Shown piece after piece: positions 1-6,094 of a DNA stretch of 10,842 nt. The stretch comes from Verrucomicrobiota bacterium (GTDB taxonomy: Bacteria; Verrucomicrobiota; Verrucomicrobiia; Chthoniobacterales; UBA10450). Under the pieces are notes generated by a model. It did no database searches. It was not told where the DNA came from and was given only the letters and a program-made list of their open reading frames with translations. The position numbers were made by a program, and so were the translations under genes. Location: the NCBI GenBank assembly GCA_003217965.1, contig QHNB01000200.1, forward strand, positions 1-10,842. Direction: 5' to 3'. Numbering within the stretch: position 1 is the stretch's first letter; the number at the start of each line of letters is the position of its first letter.

Positions 1-888
1 TCACCGGCGGTTCGGCGCATTATTGATGAGAGGAAACTGGATCCGGCGATGATCTCCGGTTCGGGCAAGGGTGGACGCATCACCAAAGGCGATGTGCTGG
101 CCGCTTCTCAGAAACACGAAGCAAAACCGGTGCCGATTGAGCCACCCGACATTATCGAGCCCGAGCTTCCGAAAGAGCAACCTTCCGATGGCCGGGTCAC
201 GCGCAAACGAATGTCGCCCTTACGCCGAAAAATTGCGCAACAACTGGTGATGGCACAGCAAACCGCCGCGATCCTGACTACCTTCAACGAGTGCGACATG
301 AGCGAAGTTCAATCGTTGCGGGCCCACGCCCAGGAAGCGTTCACTAAAAAGCATGGCCTCAAGCTTGGATTCATGTCGTTTTTCGTAAAGGCGACAGTGG
401 CAGCGTTAAAGACAGTGCCGCCACTCAATGGCCGGATCGAGGGCGACGATTTCGTGCAGAATAATTTTTACGATATTGGCGTCGCCGTCGGGACCGAGCG
501 TGGCTTGGTTGTGCCCGTAGTACGCGATGCCGACAAGAAATCGTTTGCCGATCTGGAACGCGACATCGCCGATTTCGCAAAGAAAGCGCGCGAAGGAAAA
601 CTGAAGATCGAAGAGCTGCAAGGCGGCACGTTTACGATTTCCAACGGCGGCGTTTATGGGTCGCTTTTGAGCACCCCGATTTTGAATCCTCCGCAAAGCG
701 GAATCTTGGGGATGCACAAAATCATGGAGCGACCCATTGCGATCAATGGCGCCGTCGTTGTTCGCCCGATGATGTATCTCGCGCTTAGCTACGATCACCG
801 CGCGGTTGATGGGAAAGAAGCGGTCACTTTCCTTGTCAAAGTGAAGGAAGGAATCGAAAAGCCAAACACTTTGCCGATCGATTTCTGA
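1..888 (+). CDS. sucB: 2-oxoglutarate dehydrogenase E2 (dihydrolipoyllysine succinyltransferase), 3' part
   Basis: The 5' end lies outside the window; the frame is open from base 1 and ends with TGA at 886-888 (295 residues visible). This is the core-forming E2 subunit that transfers the succinyl group from lipoyl-lysine to CoA in the TCA cycle. Visible residues 1-36 are a peripheral subunit-binding domain (SPAVRR at the start, then GSGKGGRITKGDV), which docks E1/E3. A Pro/Glu-rich linker follows, then the catalytic domain from about residue 65. The strings GGTFTISNGGVYGS and STPILNPPQSGILG are typical of SucB rather than of pyruvate E2. The active-site motif DHRAVDG has its His at 796-798 and Asp at 808-810. 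The lipoyl domain must lie upstream. The ATG at 49 is internal to the binding domain and is not the start. lpd follows on the same strand after a repeat-filled gap, as expected for an oxoacid dehydrogenase cluster. Confidence 0.95.
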   Translation, partial: SPAVRRIIDERKLDPAMISGSGKGGRITKGDVLAASQKHEAKPVPIEPPDIIEPELPKEQPSDGRVTRKRMSPLRRKIAQQLVMAQQTAAILTTFNECDMSEVQSLRAHAQEAFTKKHGLKLGFMSFFVKATVAALKTVPPLNGRIEGDDFVQNNFYDIGVAVGTERGLVVPVVRDADKKSFADLERDIADFAKKAREGKLKIEELQGGTFTISNGGVYGSLLSTPILNPPQSGILGMHKIMERPIAINGAVVVRPMMYLALSYDHRAVDGKEAVTFLVKVKEGIEKPNTLPIDF

Positions 889-925
889 TTTTCTGCGCCC
901 GCGACACCTATCCGGCAGATTTTTT

Positions 926-1042
926 GTCATGTCGAGCGAGTACGCCGGTCCGGCCCGGACCGAGACATCGCTGATTATACCGCGAACAATAGATTATCCC
1001 GTGAACAATAGTAAGAGATTCCTCCGCTACGGTCGGAATGAC
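926..1042. repeat. REPIN-like inverted pair 1 (copies a and b)
   Basis: Arm a (926 to about 970, plus orientation) begins GTCATGTC and closes with GACATCGCT. It carries an extra near-perfect palindrome at 947-961 (7-bp arms GGTCCGG/CCGGACC around one base). Arm b (1014-1042) is the 29-bp core in reverse orientation, with stem ATTCC/GGAAT. The arms face each other tail to tail across about 43 bp. That spacer is mostly a 19-bp tandem duplication (973-991 and 992-1010, two mismatches). Confidence 0.75.
973..1010 (+). repeat. 19-bp tandem duplication
   Basis: Two adjacent 19-base units (973-991 and 992-1010), each starting GATTAT and ending GAACAATA, differ at two positions. They form the spacer of the first REPIN-like pair. 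This looks like local slippage or duplication of a repeat tail. Confidence 0.7.
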
Positions 1043-1097
1043 AGGAGCGAACCGACTAGCGTAGCGTGTCATGTTCGGCCCGGCGACTCCCTTCTTT

Positions 1098-1252
1098 GTC
1101 ATGGCGAGCGTCAGCCGAGACATCTCTTGCTACTTAGCGTTCCAACGCAAAGTGAGTTCCACGCGACGATTTCATCATCTCAACACGCGATGTTTGTTCA
1201 CGCTGTCGCTTTAGCTAATAGTTACAGATTCTTCCGCGTCGGTCGGAATGAC
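1098..1252. repeat. REPIN-like inverted pair 2 (copies c and d)
   Basis: Arm c (1098-1127, plus orientation) starts GTCATGGC and closes GACATCTCT, so it is ATGTC-type with one stem mismatch. Arm d (1226-1252, reverse orientation) is ATTCC-type, also with one stem mismatch. The arms are tail to tail, and the approximately 98-bp spacer shows no obvious similarity to the other spacers. Arm d ends 13 bp before the lpd start codon. Confidence 0.75.
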
Positions 1253-1265
1253 ATTGTAACAAATT

Positions 1266-2576
1266 ATGGACAAATTTGATGTCGTAATCATTGGTTCCGG
1301 GCCGGGCGGATATATCGGCGCCATTCGCGCGGGTCAACTCGGGCTCAAGACCGCGATTCAAAAGGAAGCGGCCAAACATGGCATCGTCATCGAGAACGCG
1401 CGCGTCGACATGACCACCATGATGAAACGCAAAGATAAAGCGGTGAAGACCCTGGTCAGCGGAGTCCGGCAATTAATGAAAACAAACAAAGTGACCGTTT
1501 TCGAAGGGCTCGGGACGATCACCGCACCGGGACAAGTTTCAGTAAAATCGTCAGGCGGCGACATGCAGGAAATCGCGACCAAGAATATCATTATCGCGAC
1601 TGGGAGCGCGCCGATTGAGCTGCCGTTTGCTAAGTTTGATGGTCAAACCATCGTTAGCAGTACGGAAGCGCTGACGTTTCCCGAACCACCCAAGCGATTT
1701 CTCGTTATCGGTGGAGGATCGATTGGTCTCGAGCTGGGCTCAGTTTGGAACCGCCTAGGCAGTGAAGTGACCGTGGTCGAATTTTTGTCGCGCATAGCGC
1801 TTGGATTTGACCTCGAACTTTCGAATCTGCTCCAACGCGCGCTCACGTCGCAGGGGATCAAGTTTCATCTCGAGACCAAAGTTACCGGAGTGAAGCTTGT
1901 AGATGGTCGCGTCCTCGCAACAGCGACAAAAGGTGATGAGGAAGTAACATTTGAAGCCGATAAGGTCTTGGTCTCGGTAGGGCGCAAGCCATTCAGCGAA
2001 GGGGTTGGGGCGGAGAAAGTCGGCGTCGAGTTTGACGAACGGAAGCGGATCAAAGTTGATGCACATTTCCGCACCAACGTGGAAGGGATCTACGCTATCG
2101 GGGACGTCATCGCTGGGCCGATGCTCGCGCACAAAGCCGAGGAGGAAGGGATCGCGTGCGTGGAGAATCTCGCTGGTAAGTCCGGTCACGTGAACTACGA
2201 TGCGATTCCAGGAATCATTTACACAAATCCCGAACTCGCCGGTGTGGGTATTACCGAAGATGAAGCTAAAGCAAAGGGGTTGAATGTCCGGATTGGCAGG
2301 TTCCCGTTCCGCGCCAACCCGCGCGCCATCACGAACGAAGATACGGAGGGGTTAGTAAAATTTATCGCTGATGCGCAGACCGACCGCATTCTCGGTGCAC
2401 ACGTTCTTAACCATTCTGCATCTGAACTTATCGCCGAGGCAACTTCGGTCATTGAATTCGGGGGCAGCAGCGAAGATCTCGGCCGTACTTGTCACGCCCA
2501 TCCGACCTTGAGTGAAGCAGTGAAAGAAGCCGCGCTTGCGGTTGAAAAGCGTGCGCTGAGCATTTTGAATCGCTAA
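1266..2576 (+). CDS. lpd: Dihydrolipoamide dehydrogenase (E3) lacking the redox-disulfide segment
   Basis: E3 reoxidises dihydrolipoyl-E2 using FAD and NAD+ in 2-oxoacid dehydrogenase complexes. The 436-residue product has the FAD motif GSGPGG (10-15), an NAD-binding GGGSIG (149-154), the second FAD motif with YAIGD (Asp280), and the C-terminal dimer/active-site motif HPTLSE (His412, Glu417). Family members are usually about 465-475 residues. Here GLKTAI (26-31) runs straight into QKEAAKHGI, whereas normal E3s have some 30-40 residues in between, carrying GGTCLNxGCIPSK. No Cys pair exists in the N-terminal region, so the electron-transfer disulfide is absent and the enzyme should be inactive as written. 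The junction is near 1353-1367 and stays in frame; the rest looks well conserved. It follows sucB and abuts a small HMA-like gene. The identity is sure; whether the gap is a real mutation or a sequence error is unknown. Confidence 0.93.
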   Translation: MDKFDVVIIGSGPGGYIGAIRAGQLGLKTAIQKEAAKHGIVIENARVDMTTMMKRKDKAVKTLVSGVRQLMKTNKVTVFEGLGTITAPGQVSVKSSGGDMQEIATKNIIIATGSAPIELPFAKFDGQTIVSSTEALTFPEPPKRFLVIGGGSIGLELGSVWNRLGSEVTVVEFLSRIALGFDLELSNLLQRALTSQGIKFHLETKVTGVKLVDGRVLATATKGDEEVTFEADKVLVSVGRKPFSEGVGAEKVGVEFDERKRIKVDAHFRTNVEGIYAIGDVIAGPMLAHKAEEEGIACVENLAGKSGHVNYDAIPGIIYTNPELAGVGITEDEAKAKGLNVRIGRFPFRANPRAITNEDTEGLVKFIADAQTDRILGAHVLNHSASELIAEATSVIEFGGSSEDLGRTCHAHPTLSEAVKEAALAVEKRALSILNR

Positions 2577-2852
2577 ATGGACGACGAAGCGAAGAATCTT
2601 TCCGGCGCGGAAGAGTACGTCTCGCTCTCGATTGAAATCACGAAACCGATTGATCCCAAGACCGAGAAAAATATCAGAGAGGCAGTAGAAAAGGCAGACG
2701 GTATTCTTGACGATTCGCTGCATCTTACTGAGAAGACCATTACGATTTGTTACGATCCGGTCAGGCTCGGCAAAGACGAAGTAGTTAACCTGTTGAAGCA
2801 AGCCGGCGCCGAATTCGATAGTGTTCAGGCTGACCGCGCGCCGCTGCTGTAG
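2577..2852 (+). CDS. Small HMA-like (ferredoxin-fold) protein without metal-binding cysteines
   Basis: The product has 91 residues, is acidic, and has no signal peptide or membrane segment. The predicted order is strand 14-21, helix 26-40, strands 42-50 and 54-61, helix 66-77, strand about 80-85. This beta-alpha-beta-beta-alpha-beta pattern fits heavy-metal-associated (HMA) domains, and TITICYDP plus DEVVNLLKQAG resemble the second half of that fold. The loop that would carry CxxC reads KPIDPKTEKN, so copper binding through the usual site is unlikely. The only Cys is residue 58. Its ATG follows the lpd TAA with no gap (TAAATG), which suggests co-transcription and coupled translation. Its role is unknown; a regulatory or accessory function for the dehydrogenase complex is only a guess from position. 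Confidence 0.75.
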   Translation: MDDEAKNLSGAEEYVSLSIEITKPIDPKTEKNIREAVEKADGILDDSLHLTEKTITICYDPVRLGKDEVVNLLKQAGAEFDSVQADRAPLL

Positions 2853-2882
2853 CACCGGCGGGCGACTTCGTTACGAACTTTC

Positions 2883-2935
2883 TGTAGCCGCAGTCGCTGA
2901 CCGCGGAAATGCCGCAGCCGGCGGCAGCGGCTACA
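2883..2935 (+). repeat. 53-bp double-hairpin element, copy 1 (TGTAGC...GCTACA)
   Basis: The element has 9-bp terminal inverted repeats (TGTAGCCGC / GCGGCTACA). Inside are two hairpins: one around GCAGTC-gct-GACCGC and one with 6-bp arms TGCCGC/GCGGCA. It matches 5850-5902 over the full 53 bases with three substitutions, so the ends of the element are well defined. Confidence 0.8.
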
Positions 2936-2944
2936 ACCGCCTTT

Positions 2945-3116
2945 GTCATTCCGAGCGAAGCCGAGGAATCTCTGACTATTTCATCGCCGCACCAAAGAGT
3001 TGCTCGTTACTGAGTTAGTCTTCGGTGGCGAATCGCTTGGATGTTGGATAGTTGAGAAGCCAGATTGTTTAGCCACAGGCAATAGCAAGAGATGTCTCGG
3101 CTGGGCTCGACATGAC
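2945..3116. repeat. REPIN-like inverted pair 3 (copies e and f)
   Basis: Arm e (2945-2973, plus orientation) is the 29-bp core with stem ATTCC/GGAAT and the tail GACTATTT. Arm f (3088-3116, reverse orientation) is the ATGTC/GACAT type with the tail CTATT. The arms are tail to tail over a 114-bp spacer. Compared with pairs 1, 2 and 4, the two arm types are swapped, so the whole unit appears inverted. Confidence 0.8.
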
Positions 3117-3172
3117 AGGTGTTATAGCCCGGGAAGCATTCGGGGCTGTCCTCAGCGGAATCATCGTCTCTC

Positions 3173-3186
3173 GCGCTCGGGAGCGC
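3173..3186. terminator. Possible hairpin between convergent genes
   Basis: A perfect 6-bp inverted repeat (GCGCTC / GAGCGC) with a two-base centre lies 23 bp past the DUF1330 stop. No U-tract follows on either strand. It resembles the right hairpin of the element near 5759-5777, so it may be a remnant of a repeat rather than a terminator. Confidence 0.3.
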
Positions 3187-3208
3187 ACGCGGTCGAGCTA
3201 TCTACAGC

Positions 3209-3508
3209 CTAGTTTTCACCTTCGTATCCTTCGACCAGAATCATGCGTGTTTTTGCCGTTCGGTGACGCGTCTTGCGTGGCTCGGCGTATTCCGGTGAAT
3301 GAAGCCAGGCCTTGGCACTGTCGGCGTTATCGAACTGCAAAATGACGATGCGTTTTGGGCTCCAATCGCCTTCCAAGGTTTCGCACGGTCCGCCCCGGAC
3401 GATGTATTTGCCGCCGTACTTCTCGACCGTCGCACCCGCCACTTTCTTGTATTCTTCGTACTCGACCGGCTCGGTTACTTCCAAATCGACGATCACGTAG
3501 GCAGGCAC
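3209..3508 (-). CDS. DUF1330 family protein
   Basis: The 99-residue product starts at GTG (3506-3508) and reads M-PAYVIVDLEVTEP, the usual beginning of the family. A dimeric alpha/beta-barrel fold of about 95-100 residues is typical of DUF1330, and its function is not established. Recognisable family strings are YEEYKK, KYGGKYIVRGG, LEGDW, KRIVILQF, AKAWLHSPEY and the end MILVEGY. The frame could open at an ATG at 3544, but that would add 12 atypical residues and overlap the MFS gene by 32 bases. The GTG sits 4 bp after the MFS stop TAG, with a GGG just ahead, which suits translational coupling. It is the last gene of the minus-strand operon AKR-MFS-DUF1330. Confidence 0.85.
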   Translation of the reverse strand: MPAYVIVDLEVTEPVEYEEYKKVAGATVEKYGGKYIVRGGPCETLEGDWSPKRIVILQFDNADSAKAWLHSPEYAEPRKTRHRTAKTRMILVEGYEGEN

Positions 3509-3512
3509 GGCC

Positions 3513-4724
3513 CTATCTTGCGCTCGTCCGCTCCCGCCGCGCAATCACGATCCTGGTGATGATGCCGGAAACAGCGCAAATAACCGCGCCAAATCCAAGC
3601 GCAAACGGTGTGCTTGTCCAATGCGCAACCGACCCGGCCTCGAGGCTTCCCAGCGGAATCATGGCCCCGAAGACGAGTGACCAGATGCCCATGACCCGAC
3701 CGCGCATTTCATCGGGCACAATGGTTTGCAGCACCGTGTTGGAAGTGGAGAAAAAGAGGAGCATGCCGAACCCGGCGAAGAGCATGCATTTGCGTGGCGT
3801 CACCAGATGTCCATAGGTCGCCACGATTAACGCACCGATAAACGCGCCAATGCCACTCGCCGACATCAGCGCGCCGTAGCCATTCGCACCCATCCCGAGT
3901 ACGTCGCGGGCGAATGCCGGCATTAGCACGGCGTAAGACCAACCAAAAACTCCAACCGCGAGAAATAGCAACAGAATGGTCCGGACGCGCTGGTGTTTGA
4001 TTGAGTAAACAATACCGCTCCAGGCGTGTTCTGCGGCCGAGGCAGTGTGCGTTGGTCGCGTGAAGCTGGGCAATCGCATCATGAGCAACCCTGCGATAAC
4101 GGCGATAAAGCTTAGTCCATTGAACAAAAAACAGATGGCGACGCCTACGGCACCGATCATTAATCCCGCCACGGAAGGTCCAATTACACGGGCCCCGTTC
4201 ACAATCGAGCTGTTCAGCGAAATCGCGTTCAATAAATCTTCGCGGCTGGTCATTTCGACCGTGAATGCTTGGCGAGCGGGCATGTCAAATCCCATTGCCA
4301 TGCCGTTGATGGCAGCAACAACGATGATGAAAAACGGAGTCGCGAAATGCAGCCAAACACCAAGCGCGAGCACAAATGCGCAGACCATTTGTGCCGTTTG
4401 TGTCCAGACCAAAATCGTGCGCTTGGGATGCCTGTCAGCGAGCGAACCTCCCCAAATGGAAAAAATCATCATCGGCGCGGACCCGACCGCCGCGACGGTG
4501 CCGAGAAGAATTTTCGAATTCGTGATTTCGTAAACGTACCAGCTCATCGCGGTTTGTTGCATCCAGGTGCCAATGAGGGAGACCAGTTGTCCCCAGAAAA
4601 ACAGCCGATAATTGCGATGGCGCAGCGCGCGAAATGTTGTGCGCCAGGTGACCCTGCCCACTGGCAATCGGTATTGGCGTCCGCTGAGATCGTGCGGGAT
4701 GCGTGCCGTTTCCGTGGTGGCCAT
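3513..4724 (-). CDS. MFS transporter (MFS_3 / EntS-like exporter), apparently missing one helix
   Basis: The 403-residue inner-membrane protein resembles the MFS_3 family, which exports small molecules by proton antiport; its substrate cannot be told. Family strings include FRALRHRNYRLFFWGQ at the first helix, GSLADRHPKRTIL in the TM2-3 loop, DMPARQAFTVEM after TM4, LNSSIVNGARVIGPSVAG in TM5 and TSNTVLQTIVPDEMRGRVM near TM10. I count 11 hydrophobic helices. The sequence VTPRK (308-312) passes directly into CMLFAGFGMLLFFS, where relatives normally have a further helix (TM9) of about 30 residues. The junction is near 3786-3791 and is in frame. An 11-helix version would invert the topology of the last segments and probably would not function. 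It starts 30 bp after the aldo/keto reductase stop, in the same operon. Confidence 0.88.
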   Translation of the reverse strand: MATTETARIPHDLSGRQYRLPVGRVTWRTTFRALRHRNYRLFFWGQLVSLIGTWMQQTAMSWYVYEITNSKILLGTVAAVGSAPMMIFSIWGGSLADRHPKRTILVWTQTAQMVCAFVLALGVWLHFATPFFIIVVAAINGMAMGFDMPARQAFTVEMTSREDLLNAISLNSSIVNGARVIGPSVAGLMIGAVGVAICFLFNGLSFIAVIAGLLMMRLPSFTRPTHTASAAEHAWSGIVYSIKHQRVRTILLLFLAVGVFGWSYAVLMPAFARDVLGMGANGYGALMSASGIGAFIGALIVATYGHLVTPRKCMLFAGFGMLLFFSTSNTVLQTIVPDEMRGRVMGIWSLVFGAMIPLGSLEAGSVAHWTSTPFALGFGAVICAVSGIITRIVIARRERTSAR

Positions 4725-4754
4725 GATGAAAATAGAATCGCGCGCTTTCTTTGA

Positions 4755-5672
4755 TTAGCGCGCGCGTTGCATGATGGCGTCGATTTCGCGCAGATCGTCG
4801 GGCGACAATTGCCACGATGCCGAGTGGGCATTGACGCGCACTTGCTCCGCCTTGCTCGCGCCGGCGATGACTGAGGCCACCGGCTTGTGCGAAAGGAGCC
4901 AGCCAAAAGCCAGCTCGAGAATGGTATGATTGCGCGATCCCGCGAATTCGATCAACTCCTCCACGATCTGGAGATTTGTCTCGGTGAAAATTTTTGGGCC
5001 GAACCCTTCGGCGGCGCGGCTGCCTTCGGGGAGCTTTTTTCCGGCCCGATATTTTCCGGTTAACAGTCCATTGGCGAGGGGGAAATAAGGAAGAAAAGCC
5101 GTTCCCTGTTTTTCACATTCTTGCAGCACGCCTTTCTCCGGTTCGCGATGAAACAGGCTGAATTCATTCTGGACGCTGACAAATCGGGCGTCCTGTGCCG
5201 CTGTTGCTGCTTCGCGAATTTGTTCGACGGTAAAATTCGAGCAACCGATCTCACGCGCTTTTCCGCTGCGGACCAGTTCATCAAGGGCGCCGAGCGTGTC
5301 CGCAATTGGAGTTTTGGGGTCGGGTTGATGCAGCTGATAGAGATCGACCCGGTCGGTCCGAAGTCGCCGCAGACTCGCTTCGATCGCTTTACGAACATAT
5401 TTTGATGATGCGCCCCCTTGGCCTTTCCCCATTTCCATGCCGAACTTCGTTGCGATGATGACTTGATCGCGTCGCCCTTCGAGCGCCCGGCCAAGGAACT
5501 CTTCGCTTGAACCATTGCCGTAGCGATCCGCGGTATCGAGAAAATTGATTCCGGAAGCGATTGCCATCTCCACTACTTTTGCGGACGCGTTCGCATCGAT
5601 CCGCCATCCGAAATTATTGCAGCCGAGCCCGATCACCGAGACGTCCAATGATCCAATCTTGCGTGTTTGCAT
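4755..5672 (-). CDS. Aldo/keto reductase
   Basis: The product has 305 residues and is a cytosolic NADPH-dependent oxidoreductase of the (beta/alpha)8-barrel superfamily. The catalytic tetrad is visible: Asp46 and Tyr51 in FLDTADRYG, Lys76 in IIATKFG and His115 in LYQLHQPDP. Further family strings are IGLGCNNFG (14-22), EIGCSNF, VQNEFSLFHR and FLPYFPLANGLLTGKY. The end contains SVIAGASKAEQV, the usual cofactor-phosphate-binding region. The ATG at 5672 gives MQTRKIGSLDVSVIGLG, the normal family start. A TTG at 5705 would add 11 residues of poor fit. No strong Shine-Dalgarno sequence is visible. It is the first gene of a three-gene minus-strand operon, and the repeat-rich gap upstream must hold its promoter. 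The substrate is unknown. Confidence 0.93.
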   Translation of the reverse strand: MQTRKIGSLDVSVIGLGCNNFGWRIDANASAKVVEMAIASGINFLDTADRYGNGSSEEFLGRALEGRRDQVIIATKFGMEMGKGQGGASSKYVRKAIEASLRRLRTDRVDLYQLHQPDPKTPIADTLGALDELVRSGKAREIGCSNFTVEQIREAATAAQDARFVSVQNEFSLFHREPEKGVLQECEKQGTAFLPYFPLANGLLTGKYRAGKKLPEGSRAAEGFGPKIFTETNLQIVEELIEFAGSRNHTILELAFGWLLSHKPVASVIAGASKAEQVRVNAHSASWQLSPDDLREIDAIMQRAR

Positions 5673-5720
5673 CTCAGAAATTGCGGCAGGGATCGGTAAC
5701 CGCAACCGTCAAAGGCCCGT

Positions 5721-5780
5721 TGTAGCGGCGGTCTCCGACCGCGGTCTTCTAAACATTTCGGCGCTCGGAGAGCGCCGCCC
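5721..5780 (+). repeat. TGTAGC-type double-hairpin element, right end altered
   Basis: It starts TGTAGCGGCG and holds two hairpins: 5728-5742 (GCGGTC/GACCGC, 3-base loop) and 5759-5777 (CGGCGCTC/GAGCGCCG, 3-base loop). The first hairpin is the same as in the 53-bp element except for its loop (TCC instead of GCT). The expected closing CTACA is missing, and the sequence runs on into another element at 5781. Confidence 0.6.
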
Positions 5781-5827
5781 GTGGCGAGCTCGACTCGCCC
5801 GCGCGGCTCAGTGGACCGCCCCTACCA
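5781..5827 (+). repeat. GC-rich element related to 5950-6017, partial
   Basis: Positions 5792-5827 align with 5983-6018 without gaps, 31 of 36 bases identical, ending CCTACCA against CTTACCA. A 6-bp hairpin (GGCGAG/CTCGCC, 5783-5799) sits at the left. The left terminal repeat seen in the full copy is absent, which suggests fusion with the element at 5721-5780. Confidence 0.6.
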
Positions 5828-5849
5828 ACTATTGGCCGGGAACTGCCGC

Positions 5850-5902
5850 TGTAGCCGCGGTCGCTGACCGCGGAACTGCCGCAGCCGGCGGCAGCCGCTA
5901 CA
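5850..5902 (+). repeat. 53-bp double-hairpin element, copy 2 (TGTAGC...GCTACA)
   Basis: It is 50 of 53 bases identical to 2883-2935. The first hairpin here is perfect (GCGGTC-gct-GACCGC) and the second has 7-bp arms (CTGCCGC/GCGGCAG, loop AGCCG). The outer arms pair over 6 bp (TGTAGC/GCTACA). Confidence 0.8.
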
Positions 5903-5949
5903 ATCGCAACGAGCGTTGTCCACCGTGCGAGGCTGCATTCATTTTCCGA

Positions 5950-6017
5950 GGTAGGGGCGATTGACCTTGGCAGTCCGCCTCGGACTCGCCCGGGCGGTTC
6001 GGTGAACCGCCCTTACC
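5950..6017. repeat. 68-bp element with GGTAGGGGCG terminal inverted repeats
   Basis: The left end GGTAGGGGCG (5950-5959) is the inverse of the right end CGCCCTTACC (6008-6017) at 9 of 10 bases. Inside are hairpins at 5972-5986 (AGTCCG/CGGACT) and 5992-6012 (9-bp perfect arms GGGCGGTTC/GAACCGCCC). The right half is repeated in degenerate form at 5792-5827. It looks like a tiny non-autonomous element. Confidence 0.6.
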
Positions 6018-6073
6018 AGCGGTTTCCATCTGGCATTTCGGGACGGGCGCTAGAAAGGCTGTGTGTTGTAGAG

Positions 6074-6091
6074 TGCGCTGTCCCCAGCGCA
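6074..6091. repeat. Hairpin next to REPIN-like pair 4
   Basis: Perfect 7-bp arms TGCGCTG/CAGCGCA surround TCCC. It lies three bases ahead of the GTCAT end of the pair that follows. There is no T-run, so it is not called as a terminator. Confidence 0.5.
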
Positions 6092-6094
6092 TTT

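Larger units (their letters stand above)
889..1265. other. Repeat-filled gap between sucB and lpd
   Basis: This 377-bp stretch has no convincing gene. It is largely made of two REPIN-like inverted repeat pairs (926-1042 and 1098-1252). The second ends 13 bp before the lpd ATG, so no normal Shine-Dalgarno sequence is visible in front of lpd. A 116-residue open frame at 929-1279 consists of repeat sequence and runs into lpd in another frame, so it is not called. I see no clear promoter or simple intrinsic terminator. Confidence 0.7.
2853..3208. other. Intergenic stretch between convergent genes, with repeats
   Basis: The 356 bp lie between the stop of the HMA-like gene (plus) and the stop of the DUF1330 gene (minus). 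They hold one 53-bp double-hairpin element (2883-2935), one REPIN-like pair (2945-3116) and a 14-base hairpin (3173-3186, arms GCGCTC/GAGCGC). The last may act as a bidirectional terminator for the convergent genes, but it has no T-run. Short open frames here (for example 2821-3018 and 3000-3212) are built from repeats and look spurious. Confidence 0.7.

Noticed and set aside
49..888. ATG at 49 as the start of the E2 gene
   Set aside because: The same frame is open to base 1 and encodes the beginning of the subunit-binding domain, so the gene starts upstream of the window.
926..1252. CRISPR array
   Set aside because: Copies alternate in orientation, have unequal spacing and mixed arm types, and no cas gene is present.
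929..1279. 116-residue plus-strand open frame between sucB and lpd
   Set aside because: It is built from the paired repeats, has no recognisable domain and overlaps the lpd start in another frame.
4045..4754. Long plus-strand open frames opposite the MFS gene
   Set aside because: They lie antisense to a well-conserved membrane protein and have low-complexity composition expected from the opposite strand.
4739..4766. GCGCGC inverted repeat between the AKR and MFS genes as a terminator
   Set aside because: It is simple alternating GC sequence partly inside the AKR gene, has no T-run, and sits within an operon.
5545..6092. Open frames over the repeat island (5545-5964 plus, 5898-6092 minus)
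   Set aside because: They translate hairpin repeats, and part of the first is antisense to the aldo/keto reductase.
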